64,000 bases of DNA from Rhizobacter sp. OV335 (GTDB taxonomy: Bacteria > Pseudomonadota > Gammaproteobacteria > Burkholderiales > Burkholderiaceae_C): the NCBI RefSeq assembly GCF_900142965.1, contig NZ_FRCQ01000004.1, positions 248,001 to 312,000 on the forward strand. The letters are read 5' to 3'. Positions 18,142-26,125 of the stretch are shown in pieces. Both the position numbers and the translations under genes were made by a program. Within the stretch, counting starts at the first letter, position 1; each line of letters starts with the position of its first letter. Under the pieces are notes generated by a model. That model saw only the letters and a program-made list of their open reading frames with translations. It searched no databases and was not told the origin of the DNA.

Positions 18142-20844
18142 TCAGCGAAGCTCCCATTGCTGGGCCGCGGTGCCGTTGCAGCTCCACGACTGCACCGTCG
18201 TGCCGGCGGTGGTGCCGGACGAAGAGACATCCAGGCACAAGCCGGTGTTGCTCGCGGGGCTGAAGCTGGTGCCGCCGCCCGGGGCCGGTGCCGCGCGCCA
18301 GGCCTGTGTCGACGCCCCGCTGCACGGCTGCAGCGTCGCGGCCGATCCGCTGCCTGCGCCCGAGGTCAGGCAGAAGTTGCCCGCGGCCAGCGCGATGCGG
18401 TAGGCGCCCGCCGGCGACACGCCGTCGCTGGCCAGCACCCACGACTGCGCGCCGGTGCCGTTGATGCCCCAGATCACGATGCGGTTGCCGGCCTGCGTGC
18501 TGCCGCCGAAGTCGTCCAGCGCCATGCCGGGCGAGCTGCGCGGCAGCAGCGTGTGGGGGCCGCTCAGCGCGCCCGGCTTCTGCTTCAGCGGCTCGCTGGT
18601 CTCGCCGCCGGCGTTCAGCAGCGCGATGCCGCCGAGCAGCAGCGCACCGGCCGCCTGCGACGACGCCGTCGGCGTGCCGACCGGCCCGGCCCAGTTCACG
18701 CCCAGCGCGTTCTGCGCGTTGCGGCTGTGGTCCCACAGGCTGTCGGCGTTCAGGCTCAGGTACTCGCCGTACTGCGGCTTGTTGCCGCGGTCGGCGTTAT
18801 ACAGCCGCGCCAGGCCCTGCGCGAACATGCCCTTGAAGATCAGCGCATCGCCGCCGCAGCCGTTCGGGTCGCAGGCATCGCGCAGCACGCCGTCCGCATA
18901 GGCCATGCGCGAGATCGTCGCTTCGGCGATGCGCTCGGCATGCGCCAGGTAGCCGCGGTCGCCGCTCAGGCGCCACAGCTCCGTCAGCCCGCCGAGGATC
19001 ACGCCCTGGTTGTACGACCAGGTCGCCTGCCCGTTGTTCTTGCAGGTGGCGGTCGTCAGCCCGTCGTTGACCAGGCCTTGCGCATTGATCATGCCGCTGC
19101 GGTTGACGAACCAGTCGAACTCCTTCAGCGCCCAGTCCTGGTAGCTGCCCGGCCCGGTGCCGTTCGGCGCGCGGCGCGCGAGCCGCGCGGCCGCCAGCAG
19201 GAACAGCTCGTTGGTGATCGCGTTCTTGTAGGTCTTCTCGGAGGTCCACCACAGGCCGCCGCCGCAGGTGCCGTCCCAGGCCTTGGCCATGTCGCTGAAG
19301 ATCGCCTTGGCCTCGACCAGGAAGGCCTCGTCGCCGGTCACGTCGTAGGCGCGCAGCCAGGCGTTGGCGTACCAGCCGGAATCGTCGTGGTAGACCTTGT
19401 TCGCGTCGCCGGAGCGCCAGCCGCGGCCGTACTGCAGCGACTGGTCGATCAGCGTGCGGTACTTCGGGTCGCCGGTGCGCTCATAGGTGTTGATGATCGC
19501 GTCGAGCGTCGGCCCCTTGGTCCAGCCGTTGGTGCGCACGTTGAAGCTCGTCAGCAGCTGCGCCATCGCCGCATCGTCGCGCGCCTCGGCGCTGCCGCCG
19601 GTGGCCACGTTGGGCGCGAGCGGCTGCTGCAGCTTCCAGCTGACGTCGTCGACGAACGGCCCGGCGCCATCGAAGCCGTTCAGGTCAGAGCCCGACGCCA
19701 GCCACAGCTGGTCGTTGAAATGCCGGATGAAGCGGCCCGGGAAGTTGAACGACTCCAGCGACACGCCCTGGCCGGACACGCCCGGCCGCGCGCACCAGGT
19801 GGCGTCCTGCCTGAACAGCTCGCTGTTGTCGGCCGTGTCCAGCCGCAGCCGCGAGTTGGCATGCCGCAGGTAGCCGACCGGCGCGGTGAGCGACTGCAGC
19901 GAATAGCAGGCCGGGTTCGCCAGGCCGCGCACGATGCGGAAGGTGGCCTGCTGCTTCTCGATCGCCGCGCTGCCGGCGTTGACCGGGCTGGTGACGCCCA
20001 AGCCGGCGTCGTGGCGCATCACCTGCGTCGTGAAGTTGGCCGTCGTGACCTGGAACGACTTGGTGGTGTTCAGCGGCAGGCTCGCCGTGCCGGCGCGCAG
20101 CACCGGCAGCAAGGCGTTGCGCCAGACCAGCGCCATCTTGCCGTAGCCGCTGGCGTCGGGGTGCGTGCCGTCGAACAGGTTGGCCGGCGCGACCGAGGCG
20201 TTCATGTCGACGAAGCCGACCTTGCGGCCGGCCGCGGCCTTCTGCCGCACGATCGCCGGGATCGCCGCGTTGTAGGCCTTCACCTTGGCGTTCAGCGCGG
20301 CATCGCCCTCCGGCGTGATCGACGACACCAGCAGCCGGCTGTCGGGCAGCTTCGCGGTGATCTGGTCGATCAGCCGGCCGAGGCGGGCCGGCGCGTTGGC
20401 GAGGTCGTCGTTGAACACCACGTCGTTGGTGCCGATCATCAGCGCGACGACCTGCGGCTTGTAGGTGCCCAGCCAGCCGTCGACCGAGCCGGCAATGCCG
20501 GCGATGCGCCAGCCGGAGTGGCCCTCGTGGTTCTTGTCGGCCAGCGCGGCCGGCCCGTCGGACTGCGAGCCGACGAAGTCGACGTTCAGGCCGTCGGCGC
20601 GCAACGCGTTGTAGAGCGAGGTGCGGTAGCCGCCCTGCGTGCCCTTGCCGTCGTAGCCGTAGGTGATCGAATCGCCGAGCAGCATCACCGTGGTCGCCGG
20701 CGTGGCGGCGGCCGCCAGCGCCGCGGCGGATTCGAGTTCATCGGCCGCCGGTGTGCCGGGGCCGGCGGTGTCGTCCGCGCCGCCGCAGGCGGCCATCAAC
20801 GCTGTGGCCGCGACCAGCGCGAGCCATGGGGGGGAAGTCTTCAA
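18142..20844 (-). CDS. Four-module lipoprotein: SGNH esterase, AbfB, GH76 and ricin-B lectin
   Basis: A 900-residue exported polysaccharide enzyme. A TTG start at 20844 is chosen because AGGAG lies 6 bases upstream; it yields a lipoprotein signal (KTSPPWLALVAATALMAAC, Cys20). Order of modules: SGNH/GDSL esterase about 50-260 (LLGDSITYG, MIGTNDVV, LFDGTHPD); AbfB-type arabinose-binding repeat about 260-400 (YLRHANSRLRLD, FIRHFNDQLWLA); GH76 alpha-1,6-mannanase-like catalytic domain about 410-740 with the Asp-Asp pair in VYHDDSGWYANAW; and a ricin-B-type beta-trefoil from 760 with QSW/QAW/QQW motifs. It probably deacylates and cleaves branched mannan or arabinomannan at the cell surface. Confidence 0.85.
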   Translation of the reverse strand: MKTSPPWLALVAATALMAACGGADDTAGPGTPAADELESAAALAAAATPATTVMLLGDSITYGYDGKGTQGGYRTSLYNALRADGLNVDFVGSQSDGPAALADKNHEGHSGWRIAGIAGSVDGWLGTYKPQVVALMIGTNDVVFNDDLANAPARLGRLIDQITAKLPDSRLLVSSITPEGDAALNAKVKAYNAAIPAIVRQKAAAGRKVGFVDMNASVAPANLFDGTHPDASGYGKMALVWRNALLPVLRAGTASLPLNTTKSFQVTTANFTTQVMRHDAGLGVTSPVNAGSAAIEKQQATFRIVRGLANPACYSLQSLTAPVGYLRHANSRLRLDTADNSELFRQDATWCARPGVSGQGVSLESFNFPGRFIRHFNDQLWLASGSDLNGFDGAGPFVDDVSWKLQQPLAPNVATGGSAEARDDAAMAQLLTSFNVRTNGWTKGPTLDAIINTYERTGDPKYRTLIDQSLQYGRGWRSGDANKVYHDDSGWYANAWLRAYDVTGDEAFLVEAKAIFSDMAKAWDGTCGGGLWWTSEKTYKNAITNELFLLAAARLARRAPNGTGPGSYQDWALKEFDWFVNRSGMINAQGLVNDGLTTATCKNNGQATWSYNQGVILGGLTELWRLSGDRGYLAHAERIAEATISRMAYADGVLRDACDPNGCGGDALIFKGMFAQGLARLYNADRGNKPQYGEYLSLNADSLWDHSRNAQNALGVNWAGPVGTPTASSQAAGALLLGGIALLNAGGETSEPLKQKPGALSGPHTLLPRSSPGMALDDFGGSTQAGNRIVIWGINGTGAQSWVLASDGVSPAGAYRIALAAGNFCLTSGAGSGSAATLQPCSGASTQAWRAAPAPGGGTSFSPASNTGLCLDVSSSGTTAGTTVQSWSCNGTAAQQWELR

Positions 20845-20850
20845 CGGAGT

Positions 20851-20855
20851 CTCCT
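20851..20855 (-). promoter_or_regulatory. Shine-Dalgarno deciding a TTG start
   Basis: AGGAG (minus strand) stands 6 bases before TTG 20844. The alternative ATG at 20910 has no ribosome site and would destroy the lipoprotein signal. Confidence 0.7.
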
Positions 20856-20880
20856 GATACCGGCGGTCACAATGGAAAAC

Positions 20881-20910
20881 ATGTTCTATCGTTTGAACAA
20901 TGTAGAACAT
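20881..20910. promoter_or_regulatory. Candidate IclR-type operator dyad
   Basis: ATGTTCTA at 20881-20888 and its exact reverse complement TAGAACAT at 20903-20910 flank 14 bases. On the minus strand a second, 15-base pseudo-dyad TTCTACATTGTTCAA overlaps the right half. The AT-rich block sits 37-66 bases upstream of the TTG start of the GH76 lipoprotein gene. Confidence 0.5.
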
Positions 20911-20967
20911 TCATTCCACCGCACCAGCCCGGCCAGGTGACATCGGTGTCGCGGTGTTAACAGGCCC

Positions 20968-22548
20968 CTAGTTGCGAACCCAACGCAGCGCCAGCACGTC
21001 ATCCGGCCACTGCACCGCCTTCACCTTCTTCTGCATCGCCCAGCTCAGCGTGCGCCGGTACAGCGGCACGTAGGGCAGGTCTTCGCCGATCAACCGCAGC
21101 GCGACGCCGACCATCGCACGCCGGCGCATCAGGTCGGGTTCGACGCGGATGCTGTCGATCAGCGTGTCCAGCGCCGGGTTGGCATAGCGGCCGACGTTGA
21201 AGGTGCCCGCCCCGCCCTTGCCGAAGCTGTGGAACAGCGCGTTCAGCGTCGCCCACGCGTCGGTGGTCGGCGTCCAGCCGAATTCGACGAAGCTGCCGGT
21301 CGCCTGGCTCAGCTTCGGGAAGAACTGGTTGGTCGCCGACGAGCGCAGCGTCGTGCGGATGCCCACCTGCGCCAGCATCGCGGTGGCGGCCTGGCAGACG
21401 TTCTCGCGCCACGCGATGTTCACGCAGTCGAGCGTCACCGCGAAGCCGTCCGGGTAGCCGGCCTGCGCGAGCAGCTTCTTCGCGGCCACCGGGTCGTAGG
21501 GCAGGCGCCTGTCCAGTTCGGCCAGCGAGCCGTCGACCTGCGGCGACAGGAAGGCCCCGGTCGGCGTGCCCTGGCCGCGCAGCACCTTGCTGACGATCAG
21601 GTCGACGTTGATCGCCTGGTACACCGCCTGGCGCACCCGCCGGTCCTTGAAGGGGTTGCGGCCCTTCACGTCGGCATCGAGCAGCTGCTCGCGCGCCTGG
21701 TCGAACGCGAGGTACTGCTGGCCCAGGTCGGCGACCTGCAGCACGCTCAGGCCAGCGTCGGTCTTCAGGCGCGCCACGTCCTGGAACGGCGGGTCGAGCA
21801 CCAGGTCGACCTCGCCGGAACTCAGCGCCGCCAGCCGCGTGGCTTCCTGGCGGATCGGCAGGAAGCTCACCTCGTCGAGGTTGCCGTTGCGCTTGTCGCC
21901 GCGCCCCCACCAGCGCTCGTTGGCCTTCAGCACGACACGCACGTCCGGCTCGTAGCGCTCCAGCCGGAACGGCCCGGTGCCGTTGGCATTGCGTACCGCG
22001 AAGGTCTCCTGCTTGCCGTTGAAGTCCTGCGCGCGCTCGACGCCGTGCTGGCTGGCCCAGGCCTTGCTCATGATGCCGATGAACGGCAATTTCTCGGGGA
22101 ACACCGCATCGGGCGAGCTCAACGCGAAGTCGACCGTCAGCGCGTCGACCTTGCGGACCTCGGCGACGGCGCCGAGCTGGAAGGCGCGCTGCGATGGCGG
22201 CTGGCGCGCCCGGTCGACCGAGAAGATCACGTCGTCCGCGCTCATCGTGCCGCCGTCGTGGAACAGAACGCCCGGCCGCAGCCGGAAGCGCCAGGTGCGG
22301 TCGTTCAGCGCCTGCCACGACAGCGCGAGCGCCGGCTCGAGCTTGAACTGCTCGTCGCGCCCCACCAGCGACTCGTACACCTGCGTGACGACCCGCGAGT
22401 GGTACAGCAGCGCGAGCGCATGCGGATCCATCGTCTGCGGGTCGAACCCGCTGGCCACCCGCAGGCTGGCCGCAGAAGCCAGCCCCGCGGCGCACCCGAT
22501 CCAGAGCCCGACGATCGCCAGCAGCCAGCGCTTCACGTTCCGTTCCAT
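20968..22548 (-). CDS. Family 5 ABC substrate-binding protein (dipeptide/oligopeptide/nickel type)
   Basis: A 526-residue periplasmic solute-binding protein. Signal peptide at MERNVKRWLLAIVGLWIGCA to about residue 27; the mature part opens LRVASGFDPQTMDPHALALL. The family signature is seen in YESLVGRDEQFKLEPALALS and RTWRFRLRPGVLFHDGG, with the usual C-lobe LPYDPVAAKKLLAQAGYPDG. ATG 22548 has GGGGGAG before it. No permease or ATPase genes adjoin it in this window, so it is an orphan that probably feeds a transporter elsewhere. Cargo in this family ranges from peptides to sugars and haem; nothing here decides it. Confidence 0.9.
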   Translation of the reverse strand: MERNVKRWLLAIVGLWIGCAAGLASAASLRVASGFDPQTMDPHALALLYHSRVVTQVYESLVGRDEQFKLEPALALSWQALNDRTWRFRLRPGVLFHDGGTMSADDVIFSVDRARQPPSQRAFQLGAVAEVRKVDALTVDFALSSPDAVFPEKLPFIGIMSKAWASQHGVERAQDFNGKQETFAVRNANGTGPFRLERYEPDVRVVLKANERWWGRGDKRNGNLDEVSFLPIRQEATRLAALSSGEVDLVLDPPFQDVARLKTDAGLSVLQVADLGQQYLAFDQAREQLLDADVKGRNPFKDRRVRQAVYQAINVDLIVSKVLRGQGTPTGAFLSPQVDGSLAELDRRLPYDPVAAKKLLAQAGYPDGFAVTLDCVNIAWRENVCQAATAMLAQVGIRTTLRSSATNQFFPKLSQATGSFVEFGWTPTTDAWATLNALFHSFGKGGAGTFNVGRYANPALDTLIDSIRVEPDLMRRRAMVGVALRLIGEDLPYVPLYRRTLSWAMQKKVKAVQWPDDVLALRWVRN

Positions 22549-22605
22549 GAACACTCCCCCGCAGTTGGATGCCTGCATGATCGCAAAGACGGGCCCGAAA
22601 TTGGG

Positions 22606-22620
22606 TTACAACCCCACCAC
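22606..22620 (+). promoter_or_regulatory. -10-like TTACAA, short or no leader
   Basis: TTACAA at 22606-22611 lies 9 bases before the ATG at 22621, with GGGTT-AC-AACCC partial symmetry around it and no Shine-Dalgarno. Confidence 0.35.
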
Positions 22621-24288
22621 ATGCAACACCTGCTGAACCTGCTCGCCGCCATCTCCCTGCTCGTCTGGGGCACGCACATCGTGCGGGTCGGCATGCTGCG
22701 GGTGTTCGGCGAGAACCTGCGGGCCGTGATCTCGCGCAGCGTGCGCAGCCGCATCGTCGCGCTGCTGGCCGGCGTCGGCGTCACCGCGCTGGTGCAGTCG
22801 AGCACCGCCACCAGCCTGATCGTGACCTCGTTCGTCGGCAAGGGGCTGATGGACACCGGCGCCGCACTCGCGGTGATGCTGGGCGCCGACATCGGCACCG
22901 CGCTGATGTCGGTGCTGCTGTCGTTCGACCTGTCGTGGGTGTCGCCGCTGCTGATCTTCGCCGGCGTCGTGATGTTCCTGTCTCAGGAGGACCGCGGCAT
23001 CGGCCGGGTCGGGCGCGTCGTCATCGGCCTCGGCCTGATCACGCTCGCGCTGCAGCTGATCGTCGCCGCCACCGAGCCGTTGACGCGCTCGCCGGCGGTG
23101 CGCGCGATGCTGGTCAGCCTGCCCAACGACGTGATGCTCGAGATCACGATCGGCGCGGTGCTGGCCGTCGTCTCGTATTCGAGCCTTGCCACCGTGCTGC
23201 TGGTGGCGATGCTGGCCAACGCCGGCCTGCTGCCGACCCCGGTCGCGCTCGGCCTGGTGCTGGGCGCCAACCTGGGCACCGGCGCGCTGCCGCTGCTGGC
23301 CACCGCGCGCGGATCGGTGCAGTCGCGCCGCATGCCGCTCGGCAACTTCCTGTTCAAGGTGATCGGCTGCCTCGCGATGATTCCGCTGCTGCCGCAGGCC
23401 CACGTGCTGCTGCAGGAAGCCGTGCCGACCGTGCTGCAGCAGGTGGTGGTGTTCCACCTCGCCTTCAACGTCGCCCGCTCGGTGCTCTTCATCCCGTTCA
23501 CGCCGCTGGTCGGCCGCCTGCTCGACCGCTACCTGCCGCAGCCGCGCGCGCTCGGCACCGACCGGCCGCGCCACCTCGACCCGCTGGCGCTGAGTTCGCC
23601 GTCGGTCGCGATCGCCTGCGCGGCGCGCGAGGCGCTGCACCAGGCCGACGTGGTCGAGACGATGCTGCGCGGCATCCTGCCGGTGATCCGCTACAACGAC
23701 CTGGCGCTGGCCGAGCAGCTGCGCAAGATGGACGACGTGGTCGACGAGCTGTATTCGGCGATCAAGTTCTACCTGACGCAGATCTCGCGGGCGGCGCTGT
23801 CCGAGCGCGAGAGCCGGCGCTGGACCGACATCGTCTCGTTCACGATCAACATGGAGCAGATCGGCGACATCATCGAGCGCGTGCTGCAGGACATCGAGGA
23901 CAAGAAGGTGCGCAAGAACCGCAGCTTCTCCGATGCCGGCATGGCCGAGATCGTGCACCTGCACGAGCGGCTGATGGCCAACCTGCGGCTGGGCATGAGC
24001 GTCTTCCTCGACGGCCACGTGCGCGACGCGAAGCGGCTGCTGGAAGAGAAGGCGCGCTTCCGCGACCTGGAGCACGAGTACGCCGCCAGCCACATCGTGC
24101 GGCTGCAGGAAAACACCGCGCAGAGCATCGAGACCAGCTCGCTGCACATCGACCTGATCAGCGACCTGAAGCGCATCAACTCGCACATCTGCTCGATCGC
24201 GTACCCGATCCTCGAATCGGCCGGCGCGCTCTCGCAGACGCGGATCCGGCACTCGCAGCTGTCGGCCTTGTCTTCCGACGAGTCCTGA
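22621..24288 (+). CDS. Na/Pi cotransporter with PhoU-like domain (NptA/YjbB-like)
   Basis: A 555-residue protein. Residues 1-300 hold two inverted Na/Pi-cotransporter repeats with eight or so membrane segments; the first repeat has the diagnostic VQSSTATSLIVTSF (QSSS-type motif) and the second SYSSLATVLLVAMLANAG. The C-terminal 230 residues are helical and PhoU-like (DVVETMLRGILPVIRYNDL, FTINMEQIGDIIERVLQDI). Family members export or import phosphate with sodium. ATG 22621 (MQHLLNLLAAISLLVWGT) begins at the first TM helix; the upstream open frame is shadow. It diverges from the family 5 binding protein. Confidence 0.92.
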   Translation: MQHLLNLLAAISLLVWGTHIVRVGMLRVFGENLRAVISRSVRSRIVALLAGVGVTALVQSSTATSLIVTSFVGKGLMDTGAALAVMLGADIGTALMSVLLSFDLSWVSPLLIFAGVVMFLSQEDRGIGRVGRVVIGLGLITLALQLIVAATEPLTRSPAVRAMLVSLPNDVMLEITIGAVLAVVSYSSLATVLLVAMLANAGLLPTPVALGLVLGANLGTGALPLLATARGSVQSRRMPLGNFLFKVIGCLAMIPLLPQAHVLLQEAVPTVLQQVVVFHLAFNVARSVLFIPFTPLVGRLLDRYLPQPRALGTDRPRHLDPLALSSPSVAIACAAREALHQADVVETMLRGILPVIRYNDLALAEQLRKMDDVVDELYSAIKFYLTQISRAALSERESRRWTDIVSFTINMEQIGDIIERVLQDIEDKKVRKNRSFSDAGMAEIVHLHERLMANLRLGMSVFLDGHVRDAKRLLEEKARFRDLEHEYAASHIVRLQENTAQSIETSSLHIDLISDLKRINSHICSIAYPILESAGALSQTRIRHSQLSALSSDES

Positions 24289-24298
24289 GCGAACGAAC

Positions 24299-25087
24299 CT
24301 AGAGGTGGTTGTGCCGGCGCAGCCAGTGCGCGTGCACCAGCGCCGCCTCGAGCGTGAAGACGCCGGCCTTCAGGCTCTCGAGCAGCTGCTCGGCCGGCAC
24401 GCAGTCGAAGCCCTCGACCTCGCCATCCTGGTTGTCGGGGTCCAGGCCCGGCAGCACCTCACCCTCGAACATCTCGATGCGCTCGATCATGTAGCCGTTG
24501 CCGTCGACCGGGCGGCGCACCCACTGGTGGCCGAGCGCGCGCACGTTGCGCATCGTGGCCACCTCGAGCCCGGCTTCCTCCCAGGTCTCGCGGTGCAGCG
24601 CGGACGCGACGGTCTCGCTGGCCGACAGCATGCCGCCGGACAGCGTGTCCCACTGGCCGGGGTCGGTCGCCTTGTCGAACGCGCGTTGCTGCACCCACAC
24701 CCGGCCGTCGCCGGTGTGGCCCACCAGGTGCACCGCGACGGTCGCGATGCCGAGCGGGCGCACCGCTGCGCGCTCGATCAGCGCCTGGCGCTCGCCATGC
24801 TCGTTGTTCACCACCAGCAGTTCGTTGCGCCAGGCGCCACCCAGGTCGTGCTGCTGCATCCAGCGGGCGATCACCGCCAGCGCCGCATCGGGCGGGCCCT
24901 CGACCTGCCAGCCACCGGCGCGCGGGCGCACCGGCAGGTCGGCTTCTTCCATGTGGCGGGCGAGCAGCGGCTCGATCGAGCCGATCACCGCGTCGGTGGC
25001 CTGCAGCCACAGCCGCTCGCGCAGCGTCTGCGGGGGCTGGTCGGCCAGGGTGTGGAGGTGTTGCAGCCAGTCGGGAATGTCATCCAT
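24299..25087 (-). CDS. Nudix hydrolase with DUF4743 domain
   Basis: A 262-residue protein. The Nudix box is complete, GGMLSASETVASALHRET then WEEAGL, matching G-x5-E-x7-REUxEExGU (the first U is Thr). An N-terminal about 110-residue domain (WLQHLHTLADQPPQTLRERL, GGWQVEGPPDAALAVIARWM) resembles the DUF4743 module found ahead of Nudix domains in thiamine-pyrophosphokinase-like proteins. Likely hydrolyses a nucleoside diphosphate-linked substrate; the identity is unknown. It follows the response regulator gene by 53 bp on the same strand and may share its transcript. Confidence 0.88.
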   Translation of the reverse strand: MDDIPDWLQHLHTLADQPPQTLRERLWLQATDAVIGSIEPLLARHMEEADLPVRPRAGGWQVEGPPDAALAVIARWMQQHDLGGAWRNELLVVNNEHGERQALIERAAVRPLGIATVAVHLVGHTGDGRVWVQQRAFDKATDPGQWDTLSGGMLSASETVASALHRETWEEAGLEVATMRNVRALGHQWVRRPVDGNGYMIERIEMFEGEVLPGLDPDNQDGEVEGFDCVPAEQLLESLKAGVFTLEAALVHAHWLRRHNHL

Positions 25088-25140
25088 CGTGACTGCGATG
25101 GTATCGGCTCCGCGACCGGTTCCCGGACCGACCTGGCTCC

Positions 25141-26082
25141 TCAGGCGGAGAACAGCCGCCAGCGCGCGGTCATCGCCTTCAGGCCCTGCAGGATGCCGCT
25201 GGGGACCGGCGCGTCCTGCGCGGACATCCGCACGGTGCGGTGCAGCGCGACGTGGCGCGCGTCGCCCACGCAGCGGTGATGCTCCTTCATCGCCGCCGAC
25301 ACCGCCAGGCTCAGCACCGCCGGGCGGATCGGCTTGCTGGCGAAGCGGTAGATGCGGGCCTGGTTGATCAGCCGCACGACCTCGTCGGCATCGGTGCGGT
25401 CGGTCAGCATCACGGTGATCAGCGCCGGGAAATGGGTCTTCAGCGCGTGCAGCAGCTGGCCGGTGTCGGCCCCGCCCACGCGCGATTCGCAGACCATCAC
25501 GCCGATCGCATGGCGCGCCAGCAGCTGCAAGGCGCCGGCCACGCTGTCGGCGCGGTACACCGTGATCTCCGCGCCGAGCGCCTGCCGGACCAGCGCGCAG
25601 TCGCTTTCGCTGTCGTCGAGCAGCAGCACGCCCGCGGTGGGCGCCGGGCCGCCGCGGCCGGCCGACCCCGGCGGCGTGACGATGGGCGCCGGCCGCGACT
25701 GCATCTGGCCGACCTCGGCGGCATCGGCCAGCGTCGTGCGGAACGCGTCCTGGTCCCATGGCTTCGTCACGTAGCGGAAGATCTGGCCGTCGTTGACCGA
25801 GCCGAGGATGGCCTCCTGGTCGGCGTAGCCGGTCAGCAGCACGCGCACCGTCTGCGGCCATTGGTGGCAGACCTTGGCCAGCAATTGCACGCCTGTCATG
25901 CCGGGCATGCGCTGGTCGCTGACGATCACGTCGATGTGCTCCTTCCGCAGGATCTCCAGCGCCTGCGCGCCGCCGGATGCGGTGAACACCTCGTAGGTGC
26001 TGCGGAACATCACGCGCAGCAGGTTGATGATGCGTTCTTCGTCGTCGACGAACAGGATGCGGGCTTTTTGCGGGGCGGTCAC
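25141..26082 (-). CDS. Response regulator with two receiver domains, second degenerate
   Basis: A 313-residue protein without a DNA-binding domain. REC1 (residues 8-125) is canonical: VDDEE acidic pair, phosphoacceptor in VIVSDQRMPGMTG, and Lys in RYVTKPWDQD. After a Pro/Gly linker, REC2 (about 150-265) keeps VLLLDDSESD and the ASKPIRP lysine but its phosphoacceptor position reads VMVCESRVGG, Glu in place of Asp, so it may mimic a permanently phosphorylated state. GTG start with GGAG upstream. 43 bp after the histidine kinase, its presumed partner. Output probably by protein-protein interaction. Confidence 0.9.
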   Translation of the reverse strand: MTAPQKARILFVDDEERIINLLRVMFRSTYEVFTASGGAQALEILRKEHIDVIVSDQRMPGMTGVQLLAKVCHQWPQTVRVLLTGYADQEAILGSVNDGQIFRYVTKPWDQDAFRTTLADAAEVGQMQSRPAPIVTPPGSAGRGGPAPTAGVLLLDDSESDCALVRQALGAEITVYRADSVAGALQLLARHAIGVMVCESRVGGADTGQLLHALKTHFPALITVMLTDRTDADEVVRLINQARIYRFASKPIRPAVLSLAVSAAMKEHHRCVGDARHVALHRTVRMSAQDAPVPSGILQGLKAMTARWRLFSA

Positions 26083-26125
26083 GTGGCGGGCTCCGTCGGC
26101 GGGTTGGGTGGATTTGGCAAGGGGA

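Noticed and set aside
20845-20910. ATG start at 20910 for the GH76 lipoprotein
   Set aside because: No ribosome site, contains the candidate operator, and buries the lipoprotein signal.
22606-24252. 548-codon frame antisense to the Na/Pi cotransporter
   Set aside because: Composition is low-complexity Arg/His/Gln; no recognisable domain.
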